Source: Chrysopilus asiliformis
Taxonomy: Eukaryota; Arthropoda; Insecta; Diptera; Rhagionidae
Reading direction: 5' to 3'
DNA length: 64,000 nucleotides
Assembly: GCA_964034945.1 (NCBI GenBank)
Contig: OZ035963.1
Coordinates: 36,084,361 to 36,148,360 of the forward strand
Each line of letters starts with the position of its first letter. Within the stretch, counting starts at the first letter, position 1. Below, one piece after another: positions 42,401 to 55,068 of this stretch. The notes below the pieces were generated by a model, which was not told the origin of the DNA, ran no database searches, and saw nothing but the letters and a program-made list of their open reading frames with translations. The position numbers were made by a program, and so were the translations under genes.

Positions 42401-45400
42401 CTACTTGAATTTTATTCGCTAAAATTTTTATTTTGTTTTAGTTGATTATAACGAAGAATATTCAGGAATTTATGGAGGTTTCCTGGAAGATCAAAAAGCC
42501 TTTTTAAAGTTTTGTATACGAACTGTTACAAATTTATATACTAAATTAAAAGGTAGCCCAAATAAAGTGATTTTAATTGGTCATTCTATGGGAGCCAAAG
42601 TTGCTCAATCAATGTTAACGGACCCAGAAATCTCTAAGTTTATAGTTTTGATTATTTCAATTTCGGGGCCAATCGATCAACCGGTTTTGAATATGGATTT
42701 CTATATGGAAGCATTTTACAGAAATGTTGATAATTATTTAAAGAAACATATGAAGATAACATCTTCAAATTCTACAAATTATTGCGATAAAAATAGCACC
42801 TATATAGCAGAAATAAAGAAAAATATTACTTCGAGCGATATAATATTTATTACTATTGGCGGCGGAGATAAAGATAAATTGGTACATGCCGCCTTAACTG
42901 GTTCTAAGTACAGTAACATTCATGTATTGGTATGTACTTATTTTGATGTTCTAATAATCATTTTATCAATTAATACTTCAAAAATATAGACGACTTCAAT
43001 ACCAAACGTATGGCTTTCAACCGATCACCTGTGTGCAGTGTGGTGTTTACAACTTGTACTTGTTGTCAACAGATTCTTGTACAGTATTTTAAGTACCGGT
43101 AAAAGAGGTGAAAAAAATATTGCAACGTTTGCCACTAGCAATAGCGAGATTTTAGACAGATCTGAGTTTTATTTTATGGTACTTATGCTTTTTTTATATT
43201 CGTGTGAAAATATATATGAATATATTATATAATCTATTTTAGAAAAATCAGGCTGTGGCAAAAACATATGAGGTTAATTTAATCACGGATAATCTAAATA
43301 TTGGTGATTGGGTTGAAGACTCCCGACGCGTGTATACAATTTCGTTTGAAAATGGATTAAATCAAACACGAATTCAGATGATAAGACTTATGGATTTACC
43401 GCAGTATGAGGTATGTTTTTGTTTGTGGTACGTAATTTGATTTCGAATTGACAAAAACTTTTAGCCTTTTTTTTAGTAAGAGAACCTTCATTGAGACTAT
43501 TAACTCTCGATAAAAGAATTTGCTAACTTTTATACGATAACAAAAATTATTAAAAAATATATCCTCCTCTTCTCTTCTCCCTCCCACCAAAATTTTTCCG
43601 AAAAGTTGCCCAAAAAATAAAAACTATTAAAACAGATGTCGAAATTCCCGAGGAGGAGAGTGGGGAGAGGGGATGGGGAAGGGGGAGGGGATAAATTACT
43701 GATGTTTCGTATATATATATACGTTTGGTAACACCATTTTGTTATAAGGAATATTATTTTTACTAATTTGGGCGCCCGAATTAAGGTGATGGCCCAATAG
43801 AAGCTTTGCTTGCTTTGCTTTGCTGAAGCATTCGAGGCGGTCAAAGCAAGCAAAGCATAACTAGGCCCAATGTAAGCTTTTGACATACGACTTTGATACA
43901 ATCAATTGAATTGGGAGACGCTAATTTAATAAAAAAAAATGGATTTAGACGATATTTGTGATATATTATATGTTATATTCATAATGCCACATTAATGTGG
44001 TTTCGGGAATGTTAGAACAAGTTCTGCAAAAAATTCCACATAGATTTTTATTATTTCTAGATTTCATCAATTTATCTTCTTGGAGTGATTTGGTCTTTCA
44101 AAAACAATAATGAATCGTAATGCTGCCAATATTTCCGATCAGATGCTGCGCTACCACGGGCTATCTTAGATGAGTTATGTTCCATATCAAATCTGTCACG
44201 CAAACTTTTCCACCTTTTTTTATAGCTTTGATCTAAAAATTACAATAATTAAAATATTAACGGCATTAAAAATATAATACAATATTTACCAGAGTGCTCG
44301 ACAGCATTAGCAATTGCATTCCAAGCCTTTTCTTTTTCAATTCGATTCCTTTAAAGAACTGTTAATTTATCCCACACGGATTTATGCTTAAAGACCTCAT
44401 TAATTAGTTTTTCCTCGAACATGTCTCCTACAATATAAATAGCAAATTAACTGTTTAGTTTATTTATAAAAGTAAACAAATTAACTTACTTAATTTCAAT
44501 CCTTTTAACACGAAATTGAAAACCTTTTAACACGAAATTACAAACTTGAACTGTCAAAGCGTATAAAGCAAGGCGTCGAATTGAGAATTGTTCAAATCGA
44601 AGCTTGGCTTGCTTTGCTTTGCTTTAAGCGCTTTTGTATTGGGCCAACTTCTATAAGGAAACATGGAGTTCAATTCAGCTGTCAAAGCGAGTAAAGCAAG
44701 CGAAGCAAGCAAAGCTTCTATTGAGCCATCACCTTTAGTAAAAATAATATTCCTTACGACAAAATGTTTACAACAAATTGTCTTACGATAAATTGTTTTA
44801 CGATAAATTGTTCTTACGATAAATTGTTCTTACGATAAATTGTTTTACGATACATTGTTCACGATAAATTGTTTTACGATAAATTGTTCACGATAAATTG
44901 TCCGCGAATCCTTAAAAACATTTCCCGAGTACTCCTGAGTCGATTGGAGCATTTTTAGAAAAATATATATTTTATTCGTCAGGTAAATCGTACTGTTCAC
45001 ATCAGATATTTTTTTTCTTATTATTTCGGACTGTTCTTGATTATGAATGTTCCAAACTGCCATCGCTCAAAATCTGCATTCTCATATGGGAAATTCTGGC
45101 CAGGATATTAACAATAAACCGAATCTCCAGACCTCGGACTTCTCGATAACTCGAATTTTCATCTATCGCCGTCAATTTTTATCTATCGCCGTCAATTGTT
45201 ATCTATCGCCGTCTTATCATGGTTCGACTGTACAATACATAGAAGTGCCTTTAATTTGATAACCTGAGGAGGGGTGATAATATTTTCAACTCACCCAGAT
45301 GACTCGCGGACTGAGCTCCTCCTCCCGCAGTCTTATAAAAGCCTAAATTTAATTAAAACGGTAATGTTCACTGTTTTAAAACTTTGTTTTTTTGTATTTT

Positions 45401-48400
45401 CAGATTCTCAAAGTTGAAGCTATAAACTTAGAAGATGACTGGATTTTTGGATGTATGGCTGTGGAAATATCTAACAATACAAGATTTTGGTACTTTTTTG
45501 AATTCATATTTCGATCATTTAGTGCAACGTTTCTTGGGAAAATCGGAGTACGCCTAAGTAAACACACACACACACACATATATATACATATATATATAGA
45601 GTACGCCTAAGTAAACACACACACACATATATATATCTTAGAAACCAAAATCAAAAAAATCGTGTATGTGTGTGTGTGTGTTTTCACTTAGACGTTCTCG
45701 GATTTTTCTAATATGATCTGGGAACGGAAAATCCAACGAAAAAAGTGTGTGTTTCTAGAGGTTTTGGACCGGGCCTCAATGTCTGTTTGTCTGTCGGGGT
45801 CAAATCTTGCAATGAAATTTCGACCCACTTTTCCTCATCCGATTGACTTGAGATTTTCTATGAACCTCATCGGGGGGTTTTTGGGATCGCTGAATCCGAT
45901 TCTGCATTTAACGTTTTTGTCGATAAAGATAATGGAAGGTCCTGTAAGCATAAAGTGATTATATCTTTCTCCCCAAATTTTACGGAGGATATCTCATCCG
46001 GGGTTTTTGGGGTCGATTCTGGAGTCATATATCTCAAAGGGAAAGACATATATTCGAAGACTAAAAAGTTTATAAGCGTGGTGAAAGACAGAAGTCATTT
46101 TGGATTTTTAGTCATACTAAGCAAATACAAAATGGTTAAAAAAAATCAAATAAAAAAAATTTTTTTTTAGAAAAAATGCTCTTAAAAGAATATTTTTTTT
46201 GGTTACTGTGTATCAAAAATAAAAGCGAGATAAAAGCATAAAAAATAAAATAAATAAATGTCACTTGCGTATGACGCATAGCAAAGCGTTTGACTCTGAT
46301 CGTTTTTTATACCCGTATGGTGAAACCAAAGGGTATATTAACTTTGCTTTACCGTTTGTAACGCCAAGATCCCGTCATCACACACAAAAATGAATTACAC
46401 CAGTGTGTTTAGAATGATAAAAAAAATTGAATTTTGCATGTCCGTCCGTCTGTCTGTCTGTCCGTCTGTCCGTCCGTCTGTCTGTCTGTCTGTCTGTCCG
46501 TCCGTCTGTCTGTGGCGCGGATTGCGGGCGCACGGATTGAGCTAGAGACTTGAAATTTTGCGTGGACCCGTTTTTCGTAAAATGTGAGGCTAAGTTCGTT
46601 AATGGGCAAAAATGGACCATTAGGGGGGGTACCCCCCATACGAACGAAAACTTTTTTTCTGAATATCTCAAAAACGGTGAATTTTATCAAAAAAGTCCAA
46701 GAACAAAAGTTGTTTAGAATATGATTCTACATAAAACTCCCATACATGAAAATCCGATTGGAATAAATTTTAAAAAATCTTATTGGAAAGTTTGACTTCA
46801 AATTGGAATTTTGGTATAACTGTTCGAATTTTGATACGAATATCACCATACGGGTTTTCAATAATTGCCAGATTGGCAATTATAGCTTTTGTTATGTTTA
46901 TTCTGCGCTTCGACCGAGTGACAATGAGATTAGAACTGTTTGTTGCAATTTTCTCGAATTTAGTGTTGGCAGTGATTGTGAAAATTCAAGTTTCGTAAAA
47001 AAAATGAAAGTTTTGATTAATAAAGAATTTTTTCCGAATAAGACTGCAAAGAGAATCTATACAAATAATATACAGCTAGAATTTTTGATTGTAAGGATGA
47101 AGAAAAATGCAGCCATCGCATAAGGTCACACACAATTGGAACTAAACAGCTTTAGCCCATCCATAAAACACACGACAGCATGAAAAAATGTGTTAAGTCA
47201 ATTTTCACTTCAAAATTCACAAAATACTAGCATATAAATTACATAAAAGCAATCAGCCGATCCTGAGTTTACGATCGACTTCCAGAATTGTGTCACGAAT
47301 CGAATCGAGCGCATTACGTAACGACGTATCGCAGGATAGGGGTGAAAATCTTAGCCCAAAATTGAGAGAATAATTTAATTTTTGGCTTTGAAGCCCCAAA
47401 TATGGAGATCAAAATCATTTGTAGAATTCAGCTGTGTTAGCAAAGAAGAGTTGCGAAAATGAAAAACCCAATTCTGGTTCAAAAATTCTAAGGTCCTGTT
47501 TACACTTACGATTTTTTCTTGAATAAAATTCGAATTCAGAATTTGTTCGGCGAATTTTATTTACCTATCACAGAATAAAATCACTTAGCAGAAGTTGTTG
47601 AACTCTGAAACGCAAGGAACATTTTTTATTGGTTCTTATATAACTTGTAGGAAAAATTTGTTCTGATTTTGATTTTGGTTTCTAAGATATCAAAAATTTC
47701 GGTCTGGATTTGTTTCCCAAAATTTCAAACTTTGGTTTTGACTTTGTCTCACTGTAATTTTAATCGTTTTGTGGTTTTTGGTTTTTATACAAGACTGGAT
47801 TTTCCGTTCCCAGATCATATTAGAAACATTTTTTGAGTTAGAAAAAAATGCTAAACTCTAAAATTCTAGGATAGCAAAAAATATCTGGTTTTTGGTTTGC
47901 TTACAACATTTGTTTTAAAAAACTGCGTTGGTACAGTTTGACCATCTTTTTTAAAAGGTGTTTGATTCGGTTCGACCATATTTCAGTCCACTAAAATTTC
48001 AGATGTCCAATGCCCGGCGATGGTATCTTCATGACTATAGTAATAAAGTTTTGCATACGCGTGTTGAAGATCGACTAAATACGGGCCCAAGGCATTTGTA
48101 TATAGCCTATTCGCCTTATATATTCGATATTGTCTTCAGCACAATAAATGGAGCTGATGGTAATTTAATAACATTTTAAAAATGTTGAATACGATTTTCC
48201 CACAGGTTTTACGAATGTTTCCATGATGCAGATGTGTTCACATATGTATATAAAATGGCGAAAAAATAAAGAAAATATAAAAAGCCAAGCGGAAATCGAA
48301 TCCCGGAAGACCTTTGTGGCTCCATCGCCTTCAATACTCCATCGCCTTCAATACACACATTCTATGTTTTTCCCACACACATTCTAGGTTAGGATTGAAT

Positions 48401-51400
48401 ACTTGCTCTCTCAATTAGCTTGACAGGTTTTGAAATTTCTTTAGAAAAAAAATGATGCTGAATGCAATTTTTTCTAACTTACTCTTTATTAGACCGTATA
48501 AGTTTTTTTTTTCATTCAACAGGAATATATTACGGTGTTATTAAGAAGTTTCATTGGGTGGTTTTTGGAAAAAAAACATAAAACAAATTATGAATTTTTT
48601 TATATAAGGAAATATGTAACATTACCTTTTACCGTCTTGCACTCTTAGCGTCAACATTTGTGAATTAACTCGAATTTGTTTTTTTTTCAGTTCTAAAGGT
48701 TTATCGCTCAGTCACCTAATTGAGAAAATGCCATCCTTAAAGTATAAACGGCAGTTTTTGAATATCAATTTACATATTTTAAAAGCACAGCATCCTAGCT
48801 GGACCCATGTAATCCTACGCGTAGTACCATCAAAAGAGCAGGTTAGTTCGATTAATAAATTTATTTTACATCTCAACACTGATTTAGATTAAATTAAATG
48901 TTGATATACACAATGCGAGCGGCCGACGGTATACCATTCAAATGCCTAAATGGTATACATATACAACTAAAACACTTCTACCAGAAACAACAATTGGGAC
49001 TTCATTTTATCAAATTGCTATAGCTAGTAAGTATATACTCTCAGTGAGAGCTATCATATAGGTATATCCTTTTCTTTTTTCAGATATCAATGAGGCTCAT
49101 CAAGTTTTAGAAATTCATATCAAACCAAAGGTTTGTTCTAGCGACAAGTACCACTCTTTAGCAAAAATCTGCGTTCCTTGGATAAGAGGTTCAACCAAAT
49201 TTCAGCATCTCACGTAAGAAAATCTTTTTATTTTTATTTGTATAAAAACCATTTCCTGGAGCACCCGAATCATGAACTTCTATCGGAAATATTTAAATGG
49301 TCCATTTTTGCCCATTAACGAACTTAGCCTTGCATTTTACGAGAAACGGAACTGTGCAAAATTTCTAGTCTCTAGCTCAATCCGTGCACCCGCAATCCGC
49401 GCCACAGACGGACGGACGGACATGCAAAAATTAATTATTTTTATCATTCTAAACCAGCGGGCTTCGGCCATGTGCACCAAGGGCATTTTCGAGGCTCAAA
49501 TTGCCCTTTTATACATCGATTCTTCATGCTACCCGTTTCATTCTGGCTTGTACGAAAACTGCATACATACGCATATGAAAGAAATAATCTGTTTCACCTT
49601 GCATATAACCCTTTCTGCTTCCACTTGTGCATTTTACATACCATGGAGCTTTGCTGAGCTCTAAGTAAGGCCATTTATGCGAGAGATTTTTATTAGCTCC
49701 AGTTGTCATTAGGACATTGACTGAAGCGGTGGTGTATTTCGCGTTGCGAAACGTAGCGAAAAAATTAACACTGCTAAAAATCATAAAGCGTATTGTCTCA
49801 AAAGACGACACGAGTTTTGGACATCAGTGTTTCTTTTTTCGGTTTGATAAAACAATGCAATGTTTAATATGATTTCAGGGAATTAAAACAACACAAAATA
49901 CGGTTTAAATAGGCGTTTTAGTAACTCCATAAAATATCAATTGATCAAATGAATGTTTTTGATTTTAATAATTTCATTTTTATTTTCCGATTGTGATTCG
50001 GAAATTTAACATAAAATTTTTTCTTTGTCAAACCTATTTTTAACGTAAAGTAAAATAATTAACAGTGTGTCAAAACCAAAAATAATGAAAAAGAGCTTTC
50101 AACAAAGTTTGAACTAGGCTCGGAGAGCAAGCCATATAAATAAGTAAATCGCTTGTCAGTGGTAGTGGATGCCCGAGAACTTTCAAAGCTTTCCTGGCCC
50201 TGTTCTAAACACACTGGTGTAATTCATTTTTGTGTGTGATGACGGGATCTTGGCGTTACAAACGGTAAGGCAAAGTTAGTATACCCTTTGGTATACATAC
50301 CATACGGGTATAAAAAAAACCTGCGAGGCCAAGTATTCTAAATGGAAGAAATTATTTGAATTAACATATTCAATCAATATGCTTTCTATGGTTTAGGAAA
50401 TAAGAAAATATGGTAGCTTTAATCAACTCTCAGTATAGTGGATAATTCGATATAGTAAATAGCCTTGGGTTTTTTAATTTCCCTATATCGACCGTGTACT
50501 CTATATCGTTATATTTATTATATACTACTTAATACCTTAATATTCCAGTCACGAGAAAAATTCACCACTGCTTATCAATATTCCGAGCGCAAAACCTAAG
50601 GGACTTAACAATTCAATATATGATGTTACAATTGATTTGCATTTAGATCCTAATTGCAGATACGAAATCAGGTAAGTTTATATACAATCTAATAAATCAT
50701 TTTTAATTTGAATTGGTAAAAAAATAATTTAGCTATTGGAATTCATTGGGAGGAACTATGGGGCAAATAGTGCAACAATTCAGCGGATGGCTGCCAGCAC
50801 ATCTTACTGCCCTTCTTCTATTATCTTTGAGACATCAAATTTCAGTAGCTCCCACTAATCTTCCGTTCAAATGTGGAAAGCTGCAGTCTGCATTATTAAA
50901 TTGCTCGTCATTTTTTCTGATAACTGGTAAGTCTTTGTTTGCCATTTCACAATTGTTGCCCCTTAAAACAGGGCTGGTAACCGGTATTAATATCGGTTAA
51001 AAATTAACCGGTTAAAAGTAAAAAGTTTTAAATCTTTAAAAAGTTTTAAACCGTAACTTTTCTAAAACTTGATAGAAAACTACGTCAGACTTATTTACAA
51101 AAAAATTTCGAGTCGCTAGTTATTTAAGATGCGTACGATAGACCGACAGACCGATGCACGGACGCCCTCATAATTTTGCCTAAAACGGTCTTCGTACCGA
51201 TCAGAAATTTTCTATCTGCCCCCGTTCTCGAGTCGGTCTCAGTCATGAATACAATACTTTCCCTCTATAGAAAAGGAAAGTAAAAAACTAGTTAAAAAAT
51301 GAGCCATATAAAAAAATCGGGTTTTTCACATCTTCGTTGTGTTAGTCGTTATTTATTAACCGGTTTCGCTTTGCCTTGGCACGACTCTGACTCTATTTCA

Positions 51401-53535
51401 ATAATTCAATGTCTGATCTTATTTCAAAAATTCACAATTTATTAGACTTTAAGTTTTAAGAAAGCATAACTGGTTATAAGTTATTTTTTGTTCGAAAATT
51501 TGTTTTAAGCTTTGCAAATAATATATTAATTATGATATACCGTATAATGTTCGTAAATGGTATAAAAATGAGCATATTTCCAGCTTCCCACTTTATTGGG
51601 AACTACTGTAATTGATTGACGACTGAAAACGCACTTTTCAAATTTTTTGAAAAACGAAACAAAAATAGATTTACTAAAGATTTATAGTCTTTAGTTCAAC
51701 CACTTCGTGTTCAGGGACGTGACATCCACGTCCAACCACGTTAGATGTTTGGGGATTTGTACGTCACGTCCTTCATCCTGTGTACGTCACTTCCTTCATT
51801 CTAAATCATGTCAGAAGTTTTACTAGATAAAAAAGAAGATTTCGTGGCCAATTTGCCAAAATAAGCGTGCTTTAAGTTTACTAACCCCTTAATTTATCAA
51901 AATAAAAGCAATTGTTTGCTTTCGTACATTGTGTGTAAAAAATGTTTAATTATATCCATTTGAATATCGTTTTAGCTTCGAGAGTTTTTGCAAAGTTACT
52001 GACGTCAGTGCCATTTTTCCCAATGCCAGATGAATTTCATCACTCACTCTTAATATTGGTCGTAATTCATGGTATGTCGATGTCAATACTATTAATTTGT
52101 ACAGGAGTACTATGGCTGGCCATTTATTTTTGGGGAAATGCTGCTCTGAAATTAGTGACAAAGTAATTTGAATATTTATTTTGAAAACTAATATTGTTAT
52201 TTTTTTTAAATCTAGGCTTATCAATCTACCTACACTAACAATTTCTCCTTTCATGGTATCGTTTATAGAAAAAATTCCCTTTTCAGTCGGAGTTCTTCTT
52301 ATTGCAATTGGATACGCATCTTGCGGTGGTGTTGCTCTCATTTCTGCATGTTCAGTTTATTTGATAATTGTATAAATATTTTTATGTATTCAATCCCTCT
52401 TTTTAAACCTTCGATATATTCACCAAAAAAATCGTGAGAAATCCTATAAAAATGTATTTTGGCTCATTAAGTATATACCGCAACAAATTTTAAAAGATCC
52501 AATTATTTTTTATCACTAAAAGAAATTAATCATGAAAAGTGGATTTTGTTAAATAAAAAGAGGGATAGGTTATATTGATTTTAGTTTTACATATGTTATA
52601 TTAAATTTTCTATATTTTTAGTTAACAAAGCAATATGAAAACTATTTGGAACAATTTTTCTTTAAAACTGCCAATATTGTTGCGAAAAAACTTTTTGGCA
52701 TATTTACCACAACACCAGAAAATACAGAAACCGATCCATCGCATGCCGATACTTCAAGGCCATCAATTACAAATGATGCTGATGAAACTATTCACGAAAC
52801 TCCAATTATCGATCAAAAAAATAATGAGAGTCCGGAAAACTGTGAAGAATTTAATGAAGAAATGGACAAATTACTGAAGTCTGTTTTAGAGAAACAAGCA
52901 GCAAAAAACAAAGATCGAAACCAAGCGGAATTATTAAAACGCGCAGACTATGATTCGATTCACGAGAATTTAAGTAGCATGAATTTTCACATTACGTTGT
53001 TCTTTCTTTTAATTTTATTGACTGTAATAAATTTGCCATCAACAATTTCTTGGGCCAAAAACTATTCGTAATACATGCGAATGATTTAAAAAGAAGCATA
53101 GATTATTATAAAAATTGTCTTTCAGATATTCGAAGAAGCTATATAACGATCCCTCGATATTCCCAGCTACAATTGCGATTACCTCAACATCGGTGTTATG
53201 GCAACTTTCAACACCACGGAATGTGTACTAAATGCAGTTTTATGTTCTCTTCAAATTTTAATTTATTTCCTTTTTTTAGGAGCGGTTATCGAGTGATTGC
53301 TAGTATTTTATATGTTTGTGCAGCTTTAAGTTTAGTTTATTGCCAAGACTCGATTTATAGATTGAATGCAGTATTAAGTGCAGTATTTTTATTAGTGGCA
53401 GCTCATCAAATATGCGCTTTCAAAAAAAATGAAGAAAAGCAAAATGATCAAACAAAAGACGAGGATCTTGCCAATGAAATAGAACGATTAAACGAAATGC
53501 TAGGCAGAAATATGGATGAAAATTACGTAACATAA
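39458..53535 (+). CDS. PGAP1: PGAP1 homologue, GPI inositol-deacylase, 19 exons
   Basis: ER membrane lipase that removes the inositol-linked acyl chain from GPI anchors after protein attachment. Exons: 39458-39592, 42114-42260, 42312-42387, 42442-42929, 42990-43178, 43243-43410, 45404-45489, 47987-48159, 48206-48245, 48691-48841, 48888-49026, 49084-49213, 50549-50671, 50733-50926, 51976-52162, 52216-52369, 52622-53067, 53126-53224, 53280-53535; all phases agree and the sum is 1126 codons. Start: first ATG after an in-frame TGA at 39431. An N-terminal membrane anchor is followed by CRMTYMFEYP, PVIFIPGNSGSF, and lipase nucleophile motif LIGHSMGAK (Ser about 168), then WLSTDHLCAVWCLQLV. The C-terminal third has several membrane segments (exons 14-19). 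An acidic insert in exon 17 makes it longer than the human protein. Exon 5/6 and small exon 9 are the least certain. Confidence 0.93.
39593..42113 (+). other. PGAP1 intron 1
   Basis: 2.5-kb intron from GTATGT to TTTTTTAG. It holds a palindrome-rich block at 41001-41131 (CTACATCGCACTTAGCAAAT mirrored at its right end), several GCAAATATTTGC motifs from 40900, and an AGAGGTCTCC/GGAGACCTCT inverted pair near 40237 and 40765. No gene seen. Confidence 0.6.
43784..44734. mobile_element. PIF/Harbinger-like element in PGAP1 intron 6, TTA target duplication
   Basis: Ends AGGTGATGGCCCAATAGAAG and a mirrored right end ending CCATCACCT, flanked by TTA at 43781-43783 and 44735-44737. GCTTTGCTTGCTTTGC runs lie just inside both ends. 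The interior holds a MADF-domain gene on the minus strand. The DDE transposase is absent. Outside the target duplications a further inverted pair (AAGGAATATTATTTTTACTA, about 43746-43765 and 44736-44756) suggests insertion in an older palindromic element. Confidence 0.85.
44072..44422 (-). pseudogene. MADF-domain gene of a Harbinger-like element, one stop codon
   Basis: Exon 1 (44422 to about 44290) reads MFEEKLINEVFKHKSVWDKL, a TAA at 44351-44353, then KEKAWNAIANAVEHSG. An intron ends in TTTTTAG before exon 2 (44232-44072), which reads SYKKRWKSLRDRFDMEHNSS and YWQHYDSLLFLKD, then stops. This is the MADF fold (a Myb/SANT-like DNA-binding domain) with its conserved L-I, W, KxxW-LRDRF and Y-x-L-x-FL positions. 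Harbinger elements commonly carry such a DNA-binding partner for their transposase. The single stop disables it. Confidence 0.75.
44769..44902. repeat. Short tandem array of (C)TTACGATAAATTGTT
   Basis: About nine imperfect units of 13-16 bp (TTACGATAAATTGTT, some as CACGATAAATTGTT) directly beside the right flank of the Harbinger-like element, inside PGAP1 intron 6. Confidence 0.8.
45563..45690. repeat. CA/TA microsatellites in PGAP1 intron 7
   Basis: (CA)n followed by (TA)n occurs twice (about 45563-45598 and 45616-45637), each preceded by GTACGCCTAAGTAAACACAC, and a (TG)n run follows near 45664-45680. The repeat of the whole block suggests local tandem duplication. Confidence 0.8.
46309..46770 (-). 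repeat. INE/DINE-like dispersed repeat, copy 3, with expanded CTGT/CCGT tract
   Basis: Starts TATACCCGTATGGTGAAACC and GGGTATATTAACTTTGC and contains a GTCCGTCTGTCTGTCTGTCC-type expansion at 46440-46510, then GGGCGCACGGATTGAGCTAG. It lies in PGAP1 intron 7 in antisense orientation to the gene. Confidence 0.82.
49295..50312 (+). repeat. INE/DINE-like dispersed repeat, copy 4, split by a hAT-type insertion
   Basis: Left part 49295-49454 and right part 50203-50312 join into the usual order (TCATTCTAAAC then ACACTGGTGTAATTC). It lies in PGAP1 intron 12, sense to the gene. Confidence 0.85.
49455..50202. mobile_element. 748-bp hAT-type non-autonomous element with exact 8-bp target duplication TTCTAAAC
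   Basis: TTCTAAAC occurs at 49447-49454 and 50203-50210, and the unsplit INE-like copies carry it once. Ends are CAGCGGGC... and ...GGCCCTG, the CAG/CTG type of hAT elements. No transposase motif was recognised in its open frames. Confidence 0.85.
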
Positions 53536-53989
53536 TCCTAAAGAACCGAAAGCTGACATTTCGTTAACTTTTTTATTAAGGAAAAAAAAAATATTATTTC
53601 ATAAATTTCTGGGTCGACAACTACACATTTCATTTTTTTAATTACAATGTAAAAAATATTTAAGCAAAATAAAAACACATATCTCTTGGATTGCAGACTT
53701 GATTTTGCCATGACTCCGGTACTTAAAACAAAAACGCCCCAATTTTTTATGATTTTTTTTATTTATTTATTATTTTGCCTATCAGCCATATATCAGGTCT
53801 ATCTACTTAATTATATGTATGTACAATAGTTTATGAATTCAAAATATTCTAAATACTACGCATCCTGATTTTTCGTTTAATTTTGACCCATCAGTATATA
53901 TTAGGTGGTATTCTGGAAACTTTGCTGAGATTTTTTCCCTGAATATTTTTTTGAACGTAAGTTGGGTGTTGGGGATTCTCTTGAGAAGA
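53536..53989. other. PGAP1 3' region
   Basis: Non-coding. AATAAA near 53669 is a plausible polyadenylation signal about 130 bases after the stop codon. No other feature seen until the LINE fragment. Confidence 0.5.
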
Positions 53990-54690
53990 TACGGCACAGA
54001 TTTTCATTTTTATATTTATCGATTAGTGAGTGGTTTTTGATCGCAAAATTTAATGTCTGTGCCAAATTTTAAGTTTCCGAGTATTTTGAGGAGATTAAAG
54101 CCGTTTTTTGTGTTGGGATTGATTTGGTTTATATGGTCTTTCCAGGATAGTTTATTGTCAAATATCATACCTAGGTATTTGGTGACTATTGACAAAGGGA
54201 TACCATTGAGAGTAAGCTGGGGATGAGTTTGTGCTATTATTTTCATTGATACTGTTTTAGCATCAGAGTATTTAAAGCCGTTGTCATGTCTCCAATTCGT
54301 TATTTTATTGAGGTATTTTTTGATTTTTGTGTTTATCTTGTTGAAGTCTTTGCCGTTAACAAAGATGACAAGATCATCCGCATGGATGAGATAGGTATTT
54401 GTTCCGGTATGTTAGATAAAAGTAACTCCATTAGGATTATAAAGAGAATGACGCTAATTACGGATCCTTGAGAGATTCCGTTTTCTGTAATTTTCCGGGT
54501 AGATTGGTTGTTTCCTCTTGAGACCTTAAATTTTCTATCAGATAGGAAGGTCGTTATAAATATTACCATGTTCTCTTTAGATCTAATTTTGTTTTCTAAA
54601 TCGGAGAAAACCACGAGAAATTCATTTTTTTGAAAAGATTCCATTATAATATACTCAAAGTATTCTACATTATCTATGCAGCCTTTTCAA
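53990..54690 (-). pseudogene. Non-LTR retrotransposon reverse-transcriptase fragment
   Basis: Minus-strand pieces read FLSDRKFKVSRGNNQSTRK and GISQGSVISVILFIILM (54644 onward), the RT motif before the catalytic site. In a shifted frame ADDLVIFVNGKDFNKI follows around 54370, then LTLNGIPLSIVTKYLGMIFD and NKLSWKDHI (54246-54016). This is the core and C-terminal RT of a jockey/CR1-like LINE with at least one frameshift. It could be the same family as the fragment at 1-680, but they do not overlap. Confidence 0.8.
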
Positions 54691-55068
54691 TAGTATGACT
54701 CCGTATCCAATTCGTCGCAATGTAGTTCTGTTTCATCACATGAATCATAGATAGCAAGAACGAGTGCCTCCATCAGTTTGGTCTTCAGTTTATTGAATAA
54801 ACTAGCATACTCTTTTATTGCTCGCCGTAAGAACTTGTGTTCGGCTGGAGTTTTATGATCGCTCGAAAAAGACTTGTGTTCGGCTGGAGTTTTACGATCG
54901 CTCTGATTCCATGTTCTGTAATAAAGCATCACAAATACTTGGTCTCGGATTATAAAAACATGCGTTAGTCGATTCGTAGTTCCAATTTGTTTTGTGCTAA
55001 TAATTTAAAGACTCATTTGAATTTCAAGATGTTTCTTAATTGTTTTTGTCAGAATCATTACGCCGTCT
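54691..55068. other. Unassigned stretch with a 32-bp direct repeat
   Basis: GACTTGTGTTCGGCTGGAGT-type sequence with ACGATCGCTC is repeated (about 54833-54864 and 54871-54902). No gene recognised. Confidence 0.5.

Noticed and set aside
43530..43901. 123-residue minus-strand frame in PGAP1 intron 6
   Set aside because: Spans the Harbinger end and low-complexity GA-rich sequence; no motifs.
44769..44902. Regular short repeats that could suggest a CRISPR array
   Set aside because: Units are directly tandem without unique spacers, in an intron of a eukaryotic gene.
45491..45552. Extension of PGAP1 exon 7 to a GTACGC donor near 45550
   Set aside because: It needs a different exon 8 acceptor; ending at 45489 with the 47987 acceptor restores a cysteine codon and keeps all phases.
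46378..46690. Two minus-strand frames with RTDRQTDRRTD runs
   Set aside because: They are translations of the CTGT/CCGT tract of an INE-like repeat.
49524..49811. 95-residue minus-strand frame in the hAT-type insertion
   Set aside because: No hAT catalytic or zinc-finger motif could be recognised; not called as a gene.
52375..52518. Open stretch in PGAP1 intron 16, in the frame of exon 16 after one TAA, reading LNLRYIHQKN
   Set aside because: No splice acceptor lets it be used, and exon 16 joins exon 17 in phase with good family fit; probably chance.
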